A model generated the notes under the pieces. The model was not told where the DNA came from and did not search any database. It saw nothing but the letters and a program-made list of their open reading frames with translations. A program made the translations under genes and the position numbers. Positions 1 to 11,800 of a DNA stretch of 64,000 bases are shown here, one piece after another. Source of the DNA: Primula veris (taxonomy: Eukaryota; Streptophyta; Magnoliopsida; Ericales; Primulaceae); the NCBI GenBank assembly GCA_963682055.1, contig OY821745.1:15817501-15881500 (forward strand). The letters run 5' to 3'. Each line of letters opens with the position of its first letter. The first letter of the stretch is position 1.

Positions 1-699
1 CCACCCCAACCCGCCCCAATTCATGCGGGTTGGGTTACGGGGCGGATTTACGGCTTTTTTGCCCACCCCTAAAAGTAACTGTGTAGGAAACATGCATTAT
101 TTATTTCTTCAACTGCCATATTAAACTCTTCCATCTGCAACATTAAATTTCAACGTTAAACCAAGTCTTCTTTTCAGTTTTTTTCTCACAACTCCAGCAA
201 CACAAATTTCCTACTGTTGTGTTATACTTTGAGAAAAAGTCTTACTTTCAACCTTAAAATTTGAAGTATTTTTAAAGGCTTTTCTCAATTTCAATACATT
301 GTTCACTCAATCATTTTATTTCATCATGTTTTTTATGAATAATATTAATCGCTTACGACAAAAAATGAAGAAAGAAACACAACGAAGAGATCAGCAGCTA
401 CAAGTCTTGCAACTAGTCGCCGAGGCCGATAAAAGGCTTAAGTGGGCCTATTTTTAACGTTTCCCAATGGACCGTTTTAGTAAAACTTTCCTGAAGTTTA
501 TCAACAAATTCAGTCTAGCCATATTAAAAAAGGCAAAAATCTGAGTTTATCAGCTTCAACCAAACAAGGGCTTGAAGTCCCAGAAAGCCCATATCTAAAC
601 TATTAGCAACTAAGTTGTGCTCATTTTTAAAAAATAGAAAGAGCTAGGAGTGATCATTATAACTATGCTTGACTATTTGCAAACAAACCAATTCAAAAA
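1..699. other. intergenic, left edge of window; probable repeat end
   Basis: The first 75 bases are GC-rich and contain short inverted G/C runs, unlike the AT-rich rest; this looks like the terminus of a dispersed repeat cut by the window edge, but the family cannot be named. A 43-codon plus-strand frame at 326-457 encodes a basic, glutamine/leucine-rich peptide (KKETQRRDQQLQVLQL). It has no recognised domain and may be chance. Nothing else is supported. Confidence 0.35.
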
Positions 700-726
700 T
701 CAAATGCAAAAAACCAATTCATTTAC

Positions 727-1053
727 CTTGTCGTCAGTAGTATGTCCACTCAAGTATCCTATTTGACTTAGATAGCCACAAAACTTGCTTACTTCTGTCT
801 TTATTTTTGAAAACCGTTGCATTAAGCCATCCGGACTTCGATTAGGGTAGTTATCTTTTTTATGGTGCATCCAATATAAATGCGCTTTCAACCAAAAATC
901 ACCGCCTTTTTGGAGTGTACCAACAACGGGGTCAGTTGTCGCATTACTCCATGACGAACAAAGAAACACATCTTCCGCCTCGGTAAAGTTTGGAAAGCGA
1001 GTCAATGAGTTAGCCACCTCAACAACTACATTCAAGTCACTATTCATCTCCAA
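727..1053 (-). pseudogene. Harbinger-type SANT/Myb-like ORF1 exon, remnant
   Basis: The translated 109 residues contain NFTEAEDVFLCSSW, DPVVGTLQKGGDFW and RFSKIKTEVSKFCGYL. This is the SANT/Myb-like trihelix found in the ORF1 proteins of plant PIF/Harbinger transposons and their domesticated relatives (often labelled glutathione S-transferase T3-like or NAM-associated). The frame opens at ATG 1053 and meets a good splice donor (AAG/GTAAAT) at 727. I cannot find the expected C-terminal exon downstream on the minus strand, and no Harbinger transposase lies nearby, so it is probably a stranded fragment. A short expressed gene cannot be excluded. Confidence 0.55.
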
Positions 1054-2029
1054 ATCTCAATTGAGTTCACTAAAAAAAAAAGAAACAAAACTGAGAAAAG
1101 TTTCTCAGTATACTTTTTCTCCATGTATAAGCTATTTTGTCATATCGTTTTACACTACAACTAGAATTTAGTAGACGAAAAAAGTGAAAACTTATTAATT
1201 CAGTCTTTTAAAACCAAAGCTTGCAAAATCATCTAAATGATAAATTAATCAACCATCGGTCAATATAAATCACTATTAGATACTAAAAGGTGGGCTTTAT
1301 CAAATACGCACTTATTTATTTTGCCTAAATCAATAAGTAAAAATAACATAAACTATATTAAATTAGATAAATAAACATAAAAAGGGTTATATATAGAAAA
1401 GTAGATGGAAATTAGACTTATATAAGTATTCCAACTCATCTGTTTCACTCATCTGTTTCGATAAGAAAACATAACTAATTAAGAGGGTGAGTTACCAGCA
1501 AGACAAACAGAGATGGCTTTTTTAAAACTATGGATTATTTAGTAGATTCAATGAATGGGACGATCTAGGTCAAAATTTCCATCTCTCTATCGAAAAAGGT
1601 CTGAGAATCAAAACTAAAATTTCATAAGTGACAATTAAAAAGTAGGGTTTTGCATTGAAATAGAGTTACCTAGTAGATGATAATGGAAGAGAGATATAGA
1701 GAGAGTAGCTTTGTTGATGAAAAAATCGCATCATGTATGTTGATTTTAGAGAGAGAGGCAGCAATAGAAAAAGTGACTGAGAAAATCAATTAAATTTTGG
1801 GTAGGTCTGATTATTTTTTAATAAAATAATAGATATATTTATCTACATTTGCTGTATACATGTAGATAGCTTTTGTAAAATATTTTAACTTTATAGATAA
1901 AATTTTATTATACACAGACTGTTGGGTAGCTTATTTTGATGATATTATATAAGTTTATAGATATAGTGCTCTCTATATAAACAGATGAGAGTGCTCTTAC
2001 ATGTATAAATGGAGGGTTCAGATTCGGGA
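1054..2029. other. AT-rich intergenic DNA
   Basis: About 1 kb of AT-rich sequence without a coding frame of note. A short purine stretch with repeated GAGAGA lies at 1690-1760. I see no RNA gene or clear repeat boundary. Confidence 0.4.
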
Positions 2030-2240
2030 TGCTCCGAAAAAATGGAAATGGAACCGTACGAACCGAGAAAAAATGAAAACTGAAACCGAATAAATCTCGG
2101 TTCGGTATGGCTTTACTATCAAACTGAATCGAAAAAATTCGGAAAAAAAAAACCCGAACCGAATGAAAAAACCGAAAAATTCCGAAATAAATAAATTGAT
2201 CCGAAAAAATCCGAAATAAATAAATTGAGGACTGAAAATT
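2030..2240. repeat. dispersed ACCGAA-rich repeat, copy 1
   Basis: Dense short motifs of the type CCGAAAAAA, GAACCG and TTCGGT in both orientations. The same vocabulary recurs at 2745-2925, 53263-53420 and 60751-61026, so it is a dispersed repeat family rather than local low complexity. At 60.7 kb a copy is bounded by GGGCTG ... CAGCCC, which suggests a hAT-like MITE. This copy is decayed and its ends are unclear. Confidence 0.45.
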
Positions 2241-2744
2241 AAAGTTACACATAGTCAATTATTATGTTTTGTTATGTATATTTTAATTAGTTAACATTTA
2301 ATTTAATCATAATTTGTAACTGTGTTAACTTTTAATAACTAAAAAATCTAATAATTAAGATTTTCACAATTAGCATTTGAAACTAATGTTTGCATAATGA
2401 TAATTTATAACCGTTTCGGAACTCATATGTACGATATGAAAGAAAATTTTATTATAAATTATAGCTATCTAAATAATTGTGATACTACCCTTTCAATATT
2501 AAATTATCTATTTCATCTTATTTAAACTTTGTCAAAAAACAAATTGACTAAAAAATACTCATAAATAAGTTATTTTGTATCATTTTACTCATTTTTATAG
2601 TAATTAGAAGACGTGTAATTTGAAAATGATATACAAGATACCAAATTGATAACTTTCTTTTTACCATTTTTAAATATCTAAATTAGCATATCCGCAATAA
2701 ATAGATTAACAACAAAATGTTTTTTTTAACTAAAACTAGAAAAA

Positions 2745-2925
2745 AAAACCGGAAAAAAAAAAACAAAAAAAACCGAAACCGAACCGAGACAAACCGGTTA
2801 AGTTCATAAACTGAAAAGACCGAAAACCGAAAAAAATCGAACCAAAATTTATGCTCGGGTTCGGTTTTGGTTTTGCCAATAACCGACCGAAACGGACCGA
2901 ACTCAGACCTAGTTGTGTAGTTAAG
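2745..2925. repeat. dispersed ACCGAA-rich repeat, copy 2
   Basis: Second decayed copy of the same family, with AAACCGAAACCGAACCGAG and, on the other side, GGGTTCGGTTTTGGTTTT. It contains long A-runs. The two apparent minus-strand reading frames here are rich in Phe and Arg because of the repeat composition and are not genes. Confidence 0.45.
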
Positions 2926-3029
2926 ATCACTTAGGATACTTGCCAACTAGGATCGGATAAATGACGATAAAATTATTAAGTATTACAATAACATGAGTTG
3001 TACTCGTCATTTTTAATCATATTTTATTT

Positions 3030-3510
3030 TAGGTCAAAATACAAATAGTTACATGTAAATCAAATTAATTATAAAAAACTTATATGTAATTTTTTATAAT
3101 TAGATACATATAGTTATTTACAATTAGCTACATATATCATAAAAAGTAACAAAATATACAATAAAAATAAAAATTAAAAATTAAAAAAAATATTAAAAAA
3201 TGTGTACATAGTATCAAACAGGATTAGACATGATTAAACATGATTAGACATACAAGAATGAACATGATTAGACAGTATCAAACAAAATTAGACATACATG
3301 ATTGAACGGGATTAGACAGGGTTGTGATCACACATATTTTATTTTAAATGTATTTTTCAAATTTTAGTTTTTTTAATTTTTAGTTTTTAATTTTTATATT
3401 TTTTTTCGATTTTTTTTGATTTTTTTAATGACATGTATCTATTTGTAAATAAGTTCACAAAATATGTATTTGTTTTATAAAATAGTCATTAAGTTCAAAA
3501 CAACCGGGTT
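3030..3510. repeat. imperfect inverted repeat with GATTAGACA repeats in the centre
   Basis: The left half (about 3040-3205) and the reverse complement of the right half (about 3335-3505) share AT-rich blocks such as ATAGATACAT and AAAAATTAAAAA. The centre, 3215-3320, has at least five imperfect copies of GATTAGACA/GATTAAACA. This organisation fits a decayed MITE. No clean target-site duplication was found. Confidence 0.35.
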
Positions 3511-4503
3511 TTTGTAAATAAGTTTCTAAATATGTAATAAATTATTATTTTTCCATTATTTTATTGAGGGTAATCACTAAAACTACAACAGACCAAACTT
3601 TATTACTTAAAAATACCATTCTAAATCTTTGTTTCCAAAAACTACTCATCCCTCTCTAATTAATAGATATGTTTGGAAACATTCCTAATTAATAGATATG
3701 TTTGGGAAATTATGAAATTTATAATAGTGTGAATATTCTTGTATAAAGTTACAATATTATCTATAAAAAGAGAAAATATGTCAAATCAAAACTGGACCCT
3801 CTGAAAAGTAAATGGTAAAATTATAATTTTTGAAAGATTCATTTACTAGTAAATTGATCAATCATGAGATCCGTCCCAAAATAAAATATTTATCAATCAT
3901 TTAAGAAAGGGTACAACTTTATAACAAAACACTTTAAAACTCACCGGTAACACACACCACTCTCACCTACACACACCACAACCACCACCGGTTACCTAGT
4001 CGCTGACACTGGTGTTCCGACGAAGCTCCACTGAGCTTGCCGGAGCACTGGTGACCTTACAGATTCTATAGATTTCACTCTTTAATGTTGAACTTTCCCA
4101 ATGACAGAAGACTATCTCGTTTCCGGGGTCACTAATGTTGTATCTATAGTCTTTATCAATGATTATCGACTCTTAGATCTCAGTCCACATACGTTATAAT
4201 CTCACGACCAGACACATACAACATATGACTCCCCATTAACATGATGACACTGACCGCTATAAGTGGCGAATATTCCCTCTTTTAATACTAAAATACTAAT
4301 TAAAATGGATTCAAACATGGTTTTATAGAAATGTCAAAAGCTTTGTCGTACTTGATATAACTAGGATTAATATCTCGACATGTCGGGCGGGGCATGTCAA
4401 ACTTACGATTGGGAGCACATGTCCTCCGGCATGTGCCTATCACGTGTGGGTTGCCCTAATTTTTGGCGTCAAATCTATCATATAATTGACGACAAATCTG
4501 ATA
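3511..4503. other. intergenic, no feature seen
   Basis: AT-rich apart from a CA-rich patch near 3940-3985 and a more GC-rich 4380-4460. No coding frame of note, RNA gene or repeat boundary could be supported. Confidence 0.35.
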
Positions 4504-4738
4504 CTCAATCCGTTTTCAATTAATTGTCTTCTACGAAATTACGTGCAATTTTAACCGGCTTATAACATATATCAAAATTATCGAAATGAAAATTTTCAAA
4601 AATAAATAATATAATTTAATGTTTGAACTATACGATAAACTTTTGAAAATTTTCATTCTGACAATTTTAATACAAGTTATTGGCCGGTCAAAATTGCACG
4701 TAGTTGCGTAATGGACAATTAATTGGGAACGGAGGGAG
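4504..4738. mobile_element. Stowaway/mariner-type MITE
   Basis: A 235-bp element flanked by TA on both sides. The left end reads CTCAATCCGTT and the right end, on the other strand, CTCCCTCCGTTCC, the usual plant Stowaway start. Inverted repeats run for about 100 bp per side and share CAATTAATTGTC, ACGTGCAATTTT and GAAAATTTTCAAAA. The apparent 80-codon minus-strand frame over it is a by-product. Similar copies lie at 23.8, 39.3 and 49.5 kb. Confidence 0.75.
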
Positions 4739-5478
4739 TAAGATATTAGCGATCTAATCAGAAGACGCCACATGTCCAGACCGAGATTCGTGCTCCATCG
4801 TTAGATTACGTTGTATCTTAATACGATCGGAAGGTGGACTAGTGGTGTCTATTTAATGATTTTATAAATATACTCTTAAAATCACTATTATGACAGTTGC
4901 ACTCACTAGAAAATCAGACTATACTCTTGATATAACTTGTCTACCGTGCTATAAATACCTCACCCTTCACTCTTTATATCGTACCGACTTGAGCATCGAG
5001 GGAAAGTGTCAGGACACCCTGACCCCCTTTTATATGTTAGTGCATACACTTAGGCACTCAACTTGAAGAAAAAAAGAAAGAGATTAGAAAAAGAAGATTT
5101 GTAATCATTTTACTTCGTTTTTAATAGCTATAACCTTGTTACATAGCCTGAAATAGAAGTTGTGACATTGAATAGACGTGTAATTTATTGAACCGATGCA
5201 TTAGTTGAGCCTGTTTTGTTGTTGGTTAACTTAAATTAATGTAAAACTTGACTAAACAACGTAGGTCGAGCATTGTGAAAAATTAGGCTCGCGAATAACT
5301 CACCAAACTTCACAACTTATTCATTCAAAAAGCAGCATACAAGTAAAATCTCTTTGAAGAAGTTAATTTCCCAAAATTCTTGTTGGAAAACCGTGGAATA
5401 GACAGGGATAACTCAAAAAAAACAACACTGAAACATATCAAATAGAGCAAGAATGACAAGCAAATTGGCCTGAATGGA
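4739..5478. other. 3' flank of the methyltransferase gene; possible old LTR fragment
   Basis: The stretch near 4940-5045 contains a TATAAATACC box, then GACTTGAGCATCGAGG and AGGACACCCTGACCCCC. This resembles the leader half of plant Gypsy LTRs, but no partner LTR or inner region is present, so this is only a weak suggestion. The part from about 5300 is likely the 3' untranslated region of the minus-strand gene ending at 5479. Confidence 0.3.
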
Positions 5479-6903
5479 TCATAACGATCTTGGAGGCTTC
5501 TCTAACAAAGCAGAGAGAAAAACTTCGTCCTTGGATTTTGATGCAATAACCCATTTGTGTTTTTTGTACCTAAATTGCAAGAACATGTACATGTAATCGT
5601 CTAGATCCTTTCTATCACAGAAGAATCTGTCGATCCACAACAACCCCCCTGGTCTTAAAATACGATCCCAGTCAAATAAAATAAAATCCAATAGTTGTAA
5701 ATCGATCCAGCCGTCCATGAACCCCGTCGTATGTATCATATCCATCGTGTTATCGAAAAATGGGAGACGCTGATTTAGAGTAGCATGTATAGGAACTAAT
5801 CCTCTTAGTGCGATAGTCTCGCTAAAAGGAGCCCCTAGGTTGAGAGCAGTTGAGATAAACGTAATATTTTCTTCTCTCATTCTTGCAGCAAACGTCCCCG
5901 TTCCAATCCCAAAATCAAGCCCTATCCTAATTTCCCCTGGCTTAATTGCTAAAACATCTTTAATCAAGAAATCAACAGGAAGTGAGGAGTTTACCCATTT
6001 AAGCTTCTCTTTTTCCATTTCAAAACACCCTGTGCACTTCGTATAACCTCTCTTTGGGTTTTTACTCGATAAGCACTCGTAATTCCTACACTGATAATTG
6101 TCCCACCGAACATTTCTCCCATCAGGTATTTTCCAGAGAGACTCGTTTATCAAGAAAGGCTTTTGGTATAGCTTGGAAGCCCTCGTCAAACACCTTCTTC
6201 GAGGCAAAGGATCACAACCGTTGATCATGAGCTTTTGTGCAAGGTTCCAATTGTCTTTACAATACGAGCCAATATCGTAATCCATATACTCTTCTAGTTC
6301 TTTCTTCATCACGACACAAGCATGCCCGATGGTACTGTATATTCTCTCAGTTCCGTATATATTGAGCTTACCATTTCTATTCTCTTTTGGAGTTATATAT
6401 TTGCGTATCTCCTCGATCACAAAATAGTTGATTAAAGGCTCCTCCCTAATCGTTATGTTACTAGTTCCTTCAACTGTAGGGAGACGGATTTGCCTAAGAC
6501 CAATATGAGCACTGTAAAGAGGCCGAATCACCTCCTCCTCTAGAAACCTTTTATACTCCCATTTGGAAATATTTGTTTTCATTTCCTCTTTGTTTTTTTC
6601 CATTTGTTGCACGATTGTTTCGAGCTTGTTTTGAAGAGCTTCCATCTTGTCGAGAACTTCCCCTACCCGCGTCGAAAGTGCTTTCACATCTATTCCATCA
6701 TTGAGATTTTCAACTAACTTGGAATTAATGGCGCTGCTAGCATAGAAATGGCGACATATATCACCATTATGTACGAAAAAACCAGCCGAATAAAACTTGA
6801 GAAGGCTCAAACTGCTCACGATCATAACGAGCCCTCCCAGAACAATCTGAGCAATACACATAAGCTTCCCCAATTTGTATTTTGGCAAACATGTTCTCCC
6901 CAT
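5479..6903 (-). CDS. putative membrane-anchored SAM-dependent methyltransferase (At1g29790 type)
   Basis: A single uninterrupted frame of 474 codons. A short basic N-terminus is followed by one membrane segment (about residues 16-40, rich in Ile/Leu/Val), so a type II, probably Golgi/secretory membrane protein is expected. Residues about 68-112 are Lys/Glu-rich and likely coiled coil. The C-terminal half is the family's methyltransferase fold: GLDFGIGTGTFAARM near residue 330 is the SAM-binding glycine motif, and ILRPGGLLWIDRFF near 420 is the usual post-motif strand. A cysteine-rich block (CRNYECL, CTGCFEME) precedes the fold. The family is related to the DUF248 pectin-methyltransferase-like proteins; the substrate is unknown and I do not assign one. 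The start at 6903 gives the whole anchor. The gene stands alone; a TATA-like box lies about 130 bases upstream. Confidence 0.85.
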   Translation of the reverse strand: MGRTCLPKYKLGKLMCIAQIVLGGLVMIVSSLSLLKFYSAGFFVHNGDICRHFYASSAINSKLVENLNDGIDVKALSTRVGEVLDKMEALQNKLETIVQQMEKNKEEMKTNISKWEYKRFLEEEVIRPLYSAHIGLRQIRLPTVEGTSNITIREEPLINYFVIEEIRKYITPKENRNGKLNIYGTERIYSTIGHACVVMKKELEEYMDYDIGSYCKDNWNLAQKLMINGCDPLPRRRCLTRASKLYQKPFLINESLWKIPDGRNVRWDNYQCRNYECLSSKNPKRGYTKCTGCFEMEKEKLKWVNSSLPVDFLIKDVLAIKPGEIRIGLDFGIGTGTFAARMREENITFISTALNLGAPFSETIALRGLVPIHATLNQRLPFFDNTMDMIHTTGFMDGWIDLQLLDFILFDWDRILRPGGLLWIDRFFCDRKDLDDYMYMFLQFRYKKHKWVIASKSKDEVFLSALLEKPPRSL

Positions 6904-7032
6904 GATTTATGTTTTGAAATTTGACCAACTTCTCTTCTTCTAGATAACTTGAGAATCTAACCTGATCAACCTAGAACGCTTTCAGGCGTCGGAAGATATG
7001 CTTACATCCTTTACTAACTCTCAATCCCCAAA

Positions 7033-7042
7033 TATTATATAA
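7033..7042 (-). promoter_or_regulatory. candidate TATA box of the methyltransferase gene
   Basis: On the minus strand TTTTATATAATATT lies about 130 bases upstream of the start codon at 6903, a plausible distance for a plant core promoter with a 5' leader of about 100 bases. It is sequence-only evidence in AT-rich DNA. Confidence 0.35.
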
Positions 7043-8863
7043 AAGACTGAAATTTGTGAAATATCAAGAGCGGCTCGAGGAATCAAAGTAAAAACACTAA
7101 GATTGCCACAATTCGATGAAACGACTCTAAAAAAGCTGAATAAAGCGAGGATTTGTTACACTGATGACAGATGATTCAGCTCAAGATAATGGGGTATACT
7201 TTTATTATTAAAATGCCAACTGTTCTTAAGTTTGACAAGATATTGCTTTAGATGTGATGAAATGAATGAGCTTTAGAGCTGGAAAAACTTGAATCTAAAG
7301 CTAAATAATTACTAGAGCAAGGAGATCTAGTAATGGAAGATTGTATAGATAACTTGCAAGTTTTACTAATATACATTCGTCATTTGTCAAGGGGTAGAGT
7401 TGACTTATGAAGATAGTGGGTTAGGTTTCCCGTGAGAGTTTTTTAAAGGTTTAGACCGTTAAATATGCATCTATGAATTTCCTTTGACCCTTCCTTACCT
7501 TTATTATATTTATTTAGATGCTACTTTTTCTATATGAGAATTCATACTTTTGGCCGAATGCTGTTCAAATTAAGCAAAGCTCAAGTTTGACTATTACAAT
7601 TTGTCTCTATTGGGACCTTATCATCAACTTGTACATTACTTTGTAAATTGCTTTGACTAAAGAAAAATAGAAAAGCTTGCATTTTTTTTAAATATAAAAA
7701 CTTTGGATTTTCCTCTTCTTTAATAAATTTACCGTCCTGAGATAATATCCCGTTATTTCACCACTTACTTTTTTGCATTCAAAAAGACTAAATATGAAAG
7801 TCAATAAGCCACGAATTGATTTCCTTTTCAGCCCTTTGTTCTTGAATCAACCCGAGGATTTGGCCAGTGTATTTCGTATAAATGAGTTGTTGAACGTTCA
7901 GTTGTCAAGTTAGCGTCGCCGTGACGGTCAGGTGGACCAAACATGTCAACTCTTTGGCAAATGGCATTCATTACATAACAACTCGTTTTTACTTCACAAA
8001 ATGCAATATCCGGTGCTCTCCTAATCCGTTCAGTGTAGCTTCAGCATATACTCAATAACTTTTGTTTGGTTTTTTTATTTGCTCAACATTTCGATTGCAA
8101 CTTTCTTGTTCTACTAGTGTTTTTTGTTTCTTTACACGGTAGCAGCACGTTCATTAGTTATAATGAAATTCTGTATATGTATAATGTCTATTACATATAG
8201 AATATATAGCATATACACGCTTTTGTAAATTTGCAATCGCGCCACCACTCCTTCCAATACTATTCACCACTTCGACCAGCTCCAGAAATCACCCAATTGC
8301 TTTGGCTACCTAGCCCTTTCTCCGGTGTGTTCCTCATCTTGGTAGTTCAACTTAGTGGTGATTGGATTCGGCTCATAGGTGACTGTTTGGAGCTGTTGCA
8401 GAAATAAACCGTCGTGTGTGTGTGTGTGTGGAGGGGGCTATATTTTTATGCCTCTCATGAATTTTTGAGATTGCTGAAAGAGTGGTTGTCAAAGTGGGCT
8501 AGTCACCGCAATGGGGGTTGAAGTTGATAGGGATTTTCTAGAGAAAGACCGGGACTTTGTGGAAGAAACGCCTCCTTTCAGACATTTTTGTTATAAATAT
8601 GCTCTAAAGAAACACAAACCTGTAGTTTTCTCAAATTTCATATCATGCAGTACTCACTACTCACCAGCAAAAAGACAGTGCTACTTGGTATTCAACAGAA
8701 AATGGTATAATACGACAGAATTATAATTGTAGGCCAAGCCCCCGAGAAACTAGGAATGCATTTAATGATTTAACACTTTTAAGCAAACAGTACAAAATAA
8801 AATAATTCCACTCTACTCAAAATAGTATTCTAGTTGGATACCTTTATATGCTATACACACTAA
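7043..8863. other. intergenic between two minus-strand genes
   Basis: It contains the upstream region of the methyltransferase gene and, at the right, the 3' untranslated region of the JMJ24-type gene (stop at 8864). A perfect short GT microsatellite lies at about 8412-8430. The 71-codon plus-strand frame at 8511 has no recognisable domain and lies where the JMJ24-type 3' UTR is expected, so I do not call it a gene. Confidence 0.4.
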
Positions 8864-11800
8864 TTAAGCAGAAGTGTTTATCTGTCTCCTTTTAACCATC
8901 TTCTCCATGTTCTCTGAAACCATGTCAGTCAAATTTGGGTCCTTGTAACCAATCTCTATACCAAGTCTGAAATTAAAACAATAACCAACACAAGACTTTA
9001 AACTTACATACAAAGGAAAAACAAGATAACACTAATGAGACTGGGGAAACAATACATCCAAGCATCCACAGAAAGTAAATACTTCATAGCATATATCAAC
9101 TAAAATGACTTTCAGTGTACCAAAAAAAGGTATCAACTAAAATTGGCAGCCTCTTATATATTTGGGGCCAGCAAGAACATAACATGACTAATGTATGAGA
9201 AACAGAGTTGACAAAAATAACCTACAAGCATAATGCGCATAAAAGTCCTACTATCTACTTGGTGAGTAAAAGCAATCAAGAAAAAAGTAGTACTATCACC
9301 ACTTTTCTGTCATTATTCTAACCCTCCACCACTTCTCATTCATTCAAAAGCAGATTAAAGATTAATCACTTCGTTTTCATTTTTTGGAATTGGCAAATTT
9401 AAGCAGAAAGGTATTTGGATAAGTGTAGTTAAATTCTAACCCTCCACCACTTCTCATTCATTCAAAAGCAGATTAAAGATTAATTCACTCCGTTTTCCAA
9501 TTTTTATTTTTTGGAATTGGCAAATTTAAGCAGAAAGGTATTTGGATAAGTGTAGTTAATGCTACCTTTCCGAGCTACAAACATCGCGCCAAGTGCCACC
9601 GTAATAACATTTCATTTGAAAAAACAAGCCCAGGCATTATCAAACAAACAAATGAAATCACCAAATTCTACAGAGAGATAATTTGCTCACTTTGGATCCA
9701 ACACCAACTTCTGGACTTCCTTAATGGCTGAACTAGCAGCATACAATGATGTTTTACCCACCTGCATCGAAACACAATTAAAAAATAAATTAAAACTGCG
9801 TACAGACACATGCGACAATAAGAATCAAAAAAATAATCAGAAGGCAAAGGGAAGGACAGAAAGAAGGAAAAACTGGTGACATAAAGAAGACATGAAACTG
9901 TATTCCAACAAATTTCCCTTTTGCCTGACCTCTAAAATTTGTAGCCTGGCTTCATGGTCATTTGGAAGACTACGTATTTCATCAGCTAACCTTGCAGCCT
10001 CACTTACGCTTTCTGGAGATAAAAAATCAAGCCCCAATTGAACTGTGGACTGCATAAATAAGAGGAAAGTTTTTAATGAGAAAAATATAGTAATCAACTT
10101 GCATTGTGTTAGGTGTGGCACAAGGATTTGTAGAAAAAACATGACAGAAAGAAACATGCAGAAAGGTATATGATGTCAGATTATGATCTTCACCATTTTG
10201 TGCACAATAAAAAATAAAATACTTATTACGATTTCAATAACAAATGTACTATGTCCAGTTTAAGTCTAAAGGATTGTAGATCCGTGACAGTCTGCCGCAT
10301 GTACATGTTACGGATACAAGTTTACCTTCCATGTCGAACATGTCAAATACATTATTTACATCTAATGCATGTGCGCAGAACACTTTAATCACCTGAAGAT
10401 TCCTAACTTGAAAAGGACACCCAGCAGGTATAAATACAGCTTCTCCTAAGTGTTGTTCAAATGACCAGGGTTCTACTCCTGCAAAATATCACCCTTTTTA
10501 TTTACTTCTGTTTTAGTAGAAGGCACACATTCTGGTCTTAACAAATACAAGAAAAGTTAAGCTCTTCCGAACTAAATTAAGTGATAACCTGTGATATGAA
10601 CTGCCATATCATCCAACATTACCAGGTTAGGAATGACATCGATGTATAGTGGGCTTGGTTTGGTTAACTCTGGTTTTCTTACTTTCTGTACTTAATGGTT
10701 GTTCGGTTGAAAGGATAAAACTTAAAAGTAAATTAATCCATGTTTCAAGGCAAACAAATTCATACCTCTTTATAAGGTATACTTTTCTAAATTATTTACA
10801 CCACTATTTACTTTTCACTACTACAATACAGATAGTATAACTTTCAATGTTTACCAAACAAAAACATAGCAAAAAAGTACACTCTCCTACATCAACCAAA
10901 ATATATACTTTGCATTTAAAAGATGCAACCAAATGAGACCGATGTAGGGGTGGGGTGAAGGCAATCTAACTAGTATGAGCATAAGTAAGCCTTTTATTTG
11001 AAAGACCGATCTGAATTCAAATATAGCTGGACCTGGACTGGCTCATTGCTAAATAAAGACCCATTCAGAGTCTTTAGGGGAGGGTCCTAAATACTGGACA
11101 AAAGCAACATGTGACCTTAGACAAGTCAATTCCTCTTAACAAGTTCCATAAAAGGTTTGTTGCAATTACAACTTGGGAAGGTAGCTGATCATAACTGATA
11201 ACGGACCACAATGACGCAATTGCTTATAATAGTAGAGAAAATCAAAGATTTTGTCACAAATATAGATAAAGTGAAAGCAAAAAGTTCCCTTACCGAGTTC
11301 ATCCTTCAATTTTCTCTTATGACTCTCGTTCAGGTATACTTGTACATCATATAGTGTCTCCTAAGAGAGAAGTACAAAAGTCAAATGAGTGACATACAAA
11401 AAACACAGTGAAAGAAAACGAATTACGGACTTAAAAGAAAACTTCCACATCATTTAATCATTCTGGTGGTCATATCACCCCATTAGCTCATCATGAGATG
11501 TAGAAATCGCAAGGTTGCAAGTCGGGTCCACATCCCATTGCAAGAGGGGATACCAAAAGGGTATAAAATCTTGATTCACATTATATAGTCAATTTGATAA
11601 AAAAAAATTATTAAATCTTATTTATAGGACTTACACAAAAGTTTCGGCTTCCGCTCTTGCTCAAGTCCGCATTGGCATTTATATACTCAATCAGCTTTTG
11701 GACATCTGTTTGACGGAAAACATCCCAAATAGTTCCTGGATTATCCTTTTCGAAGGGATGTCCATTTGTACTGTTCAAATTACCAACATTTAAGGTTTTT

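Noticed and set aside
1908..2258. 116-codon minus-strand frame, Phe/Arg-rich
   Set aside because: It lies over an ACCGAA-rich repeat; composition explains the frame and no domain is present.
4940..5045. solo Gypsy LTR
   Set aside because: Only short motif resemblance; no TG/CA borders or target duplicate could be found, so kept as a weak remark only.
8511..8726. 71-codon plus-strand frame as a small gene
   Set aside because: It has no domain and lies opposite the probable 3' UTR of the JMJ24-type gene; its length is within chance.
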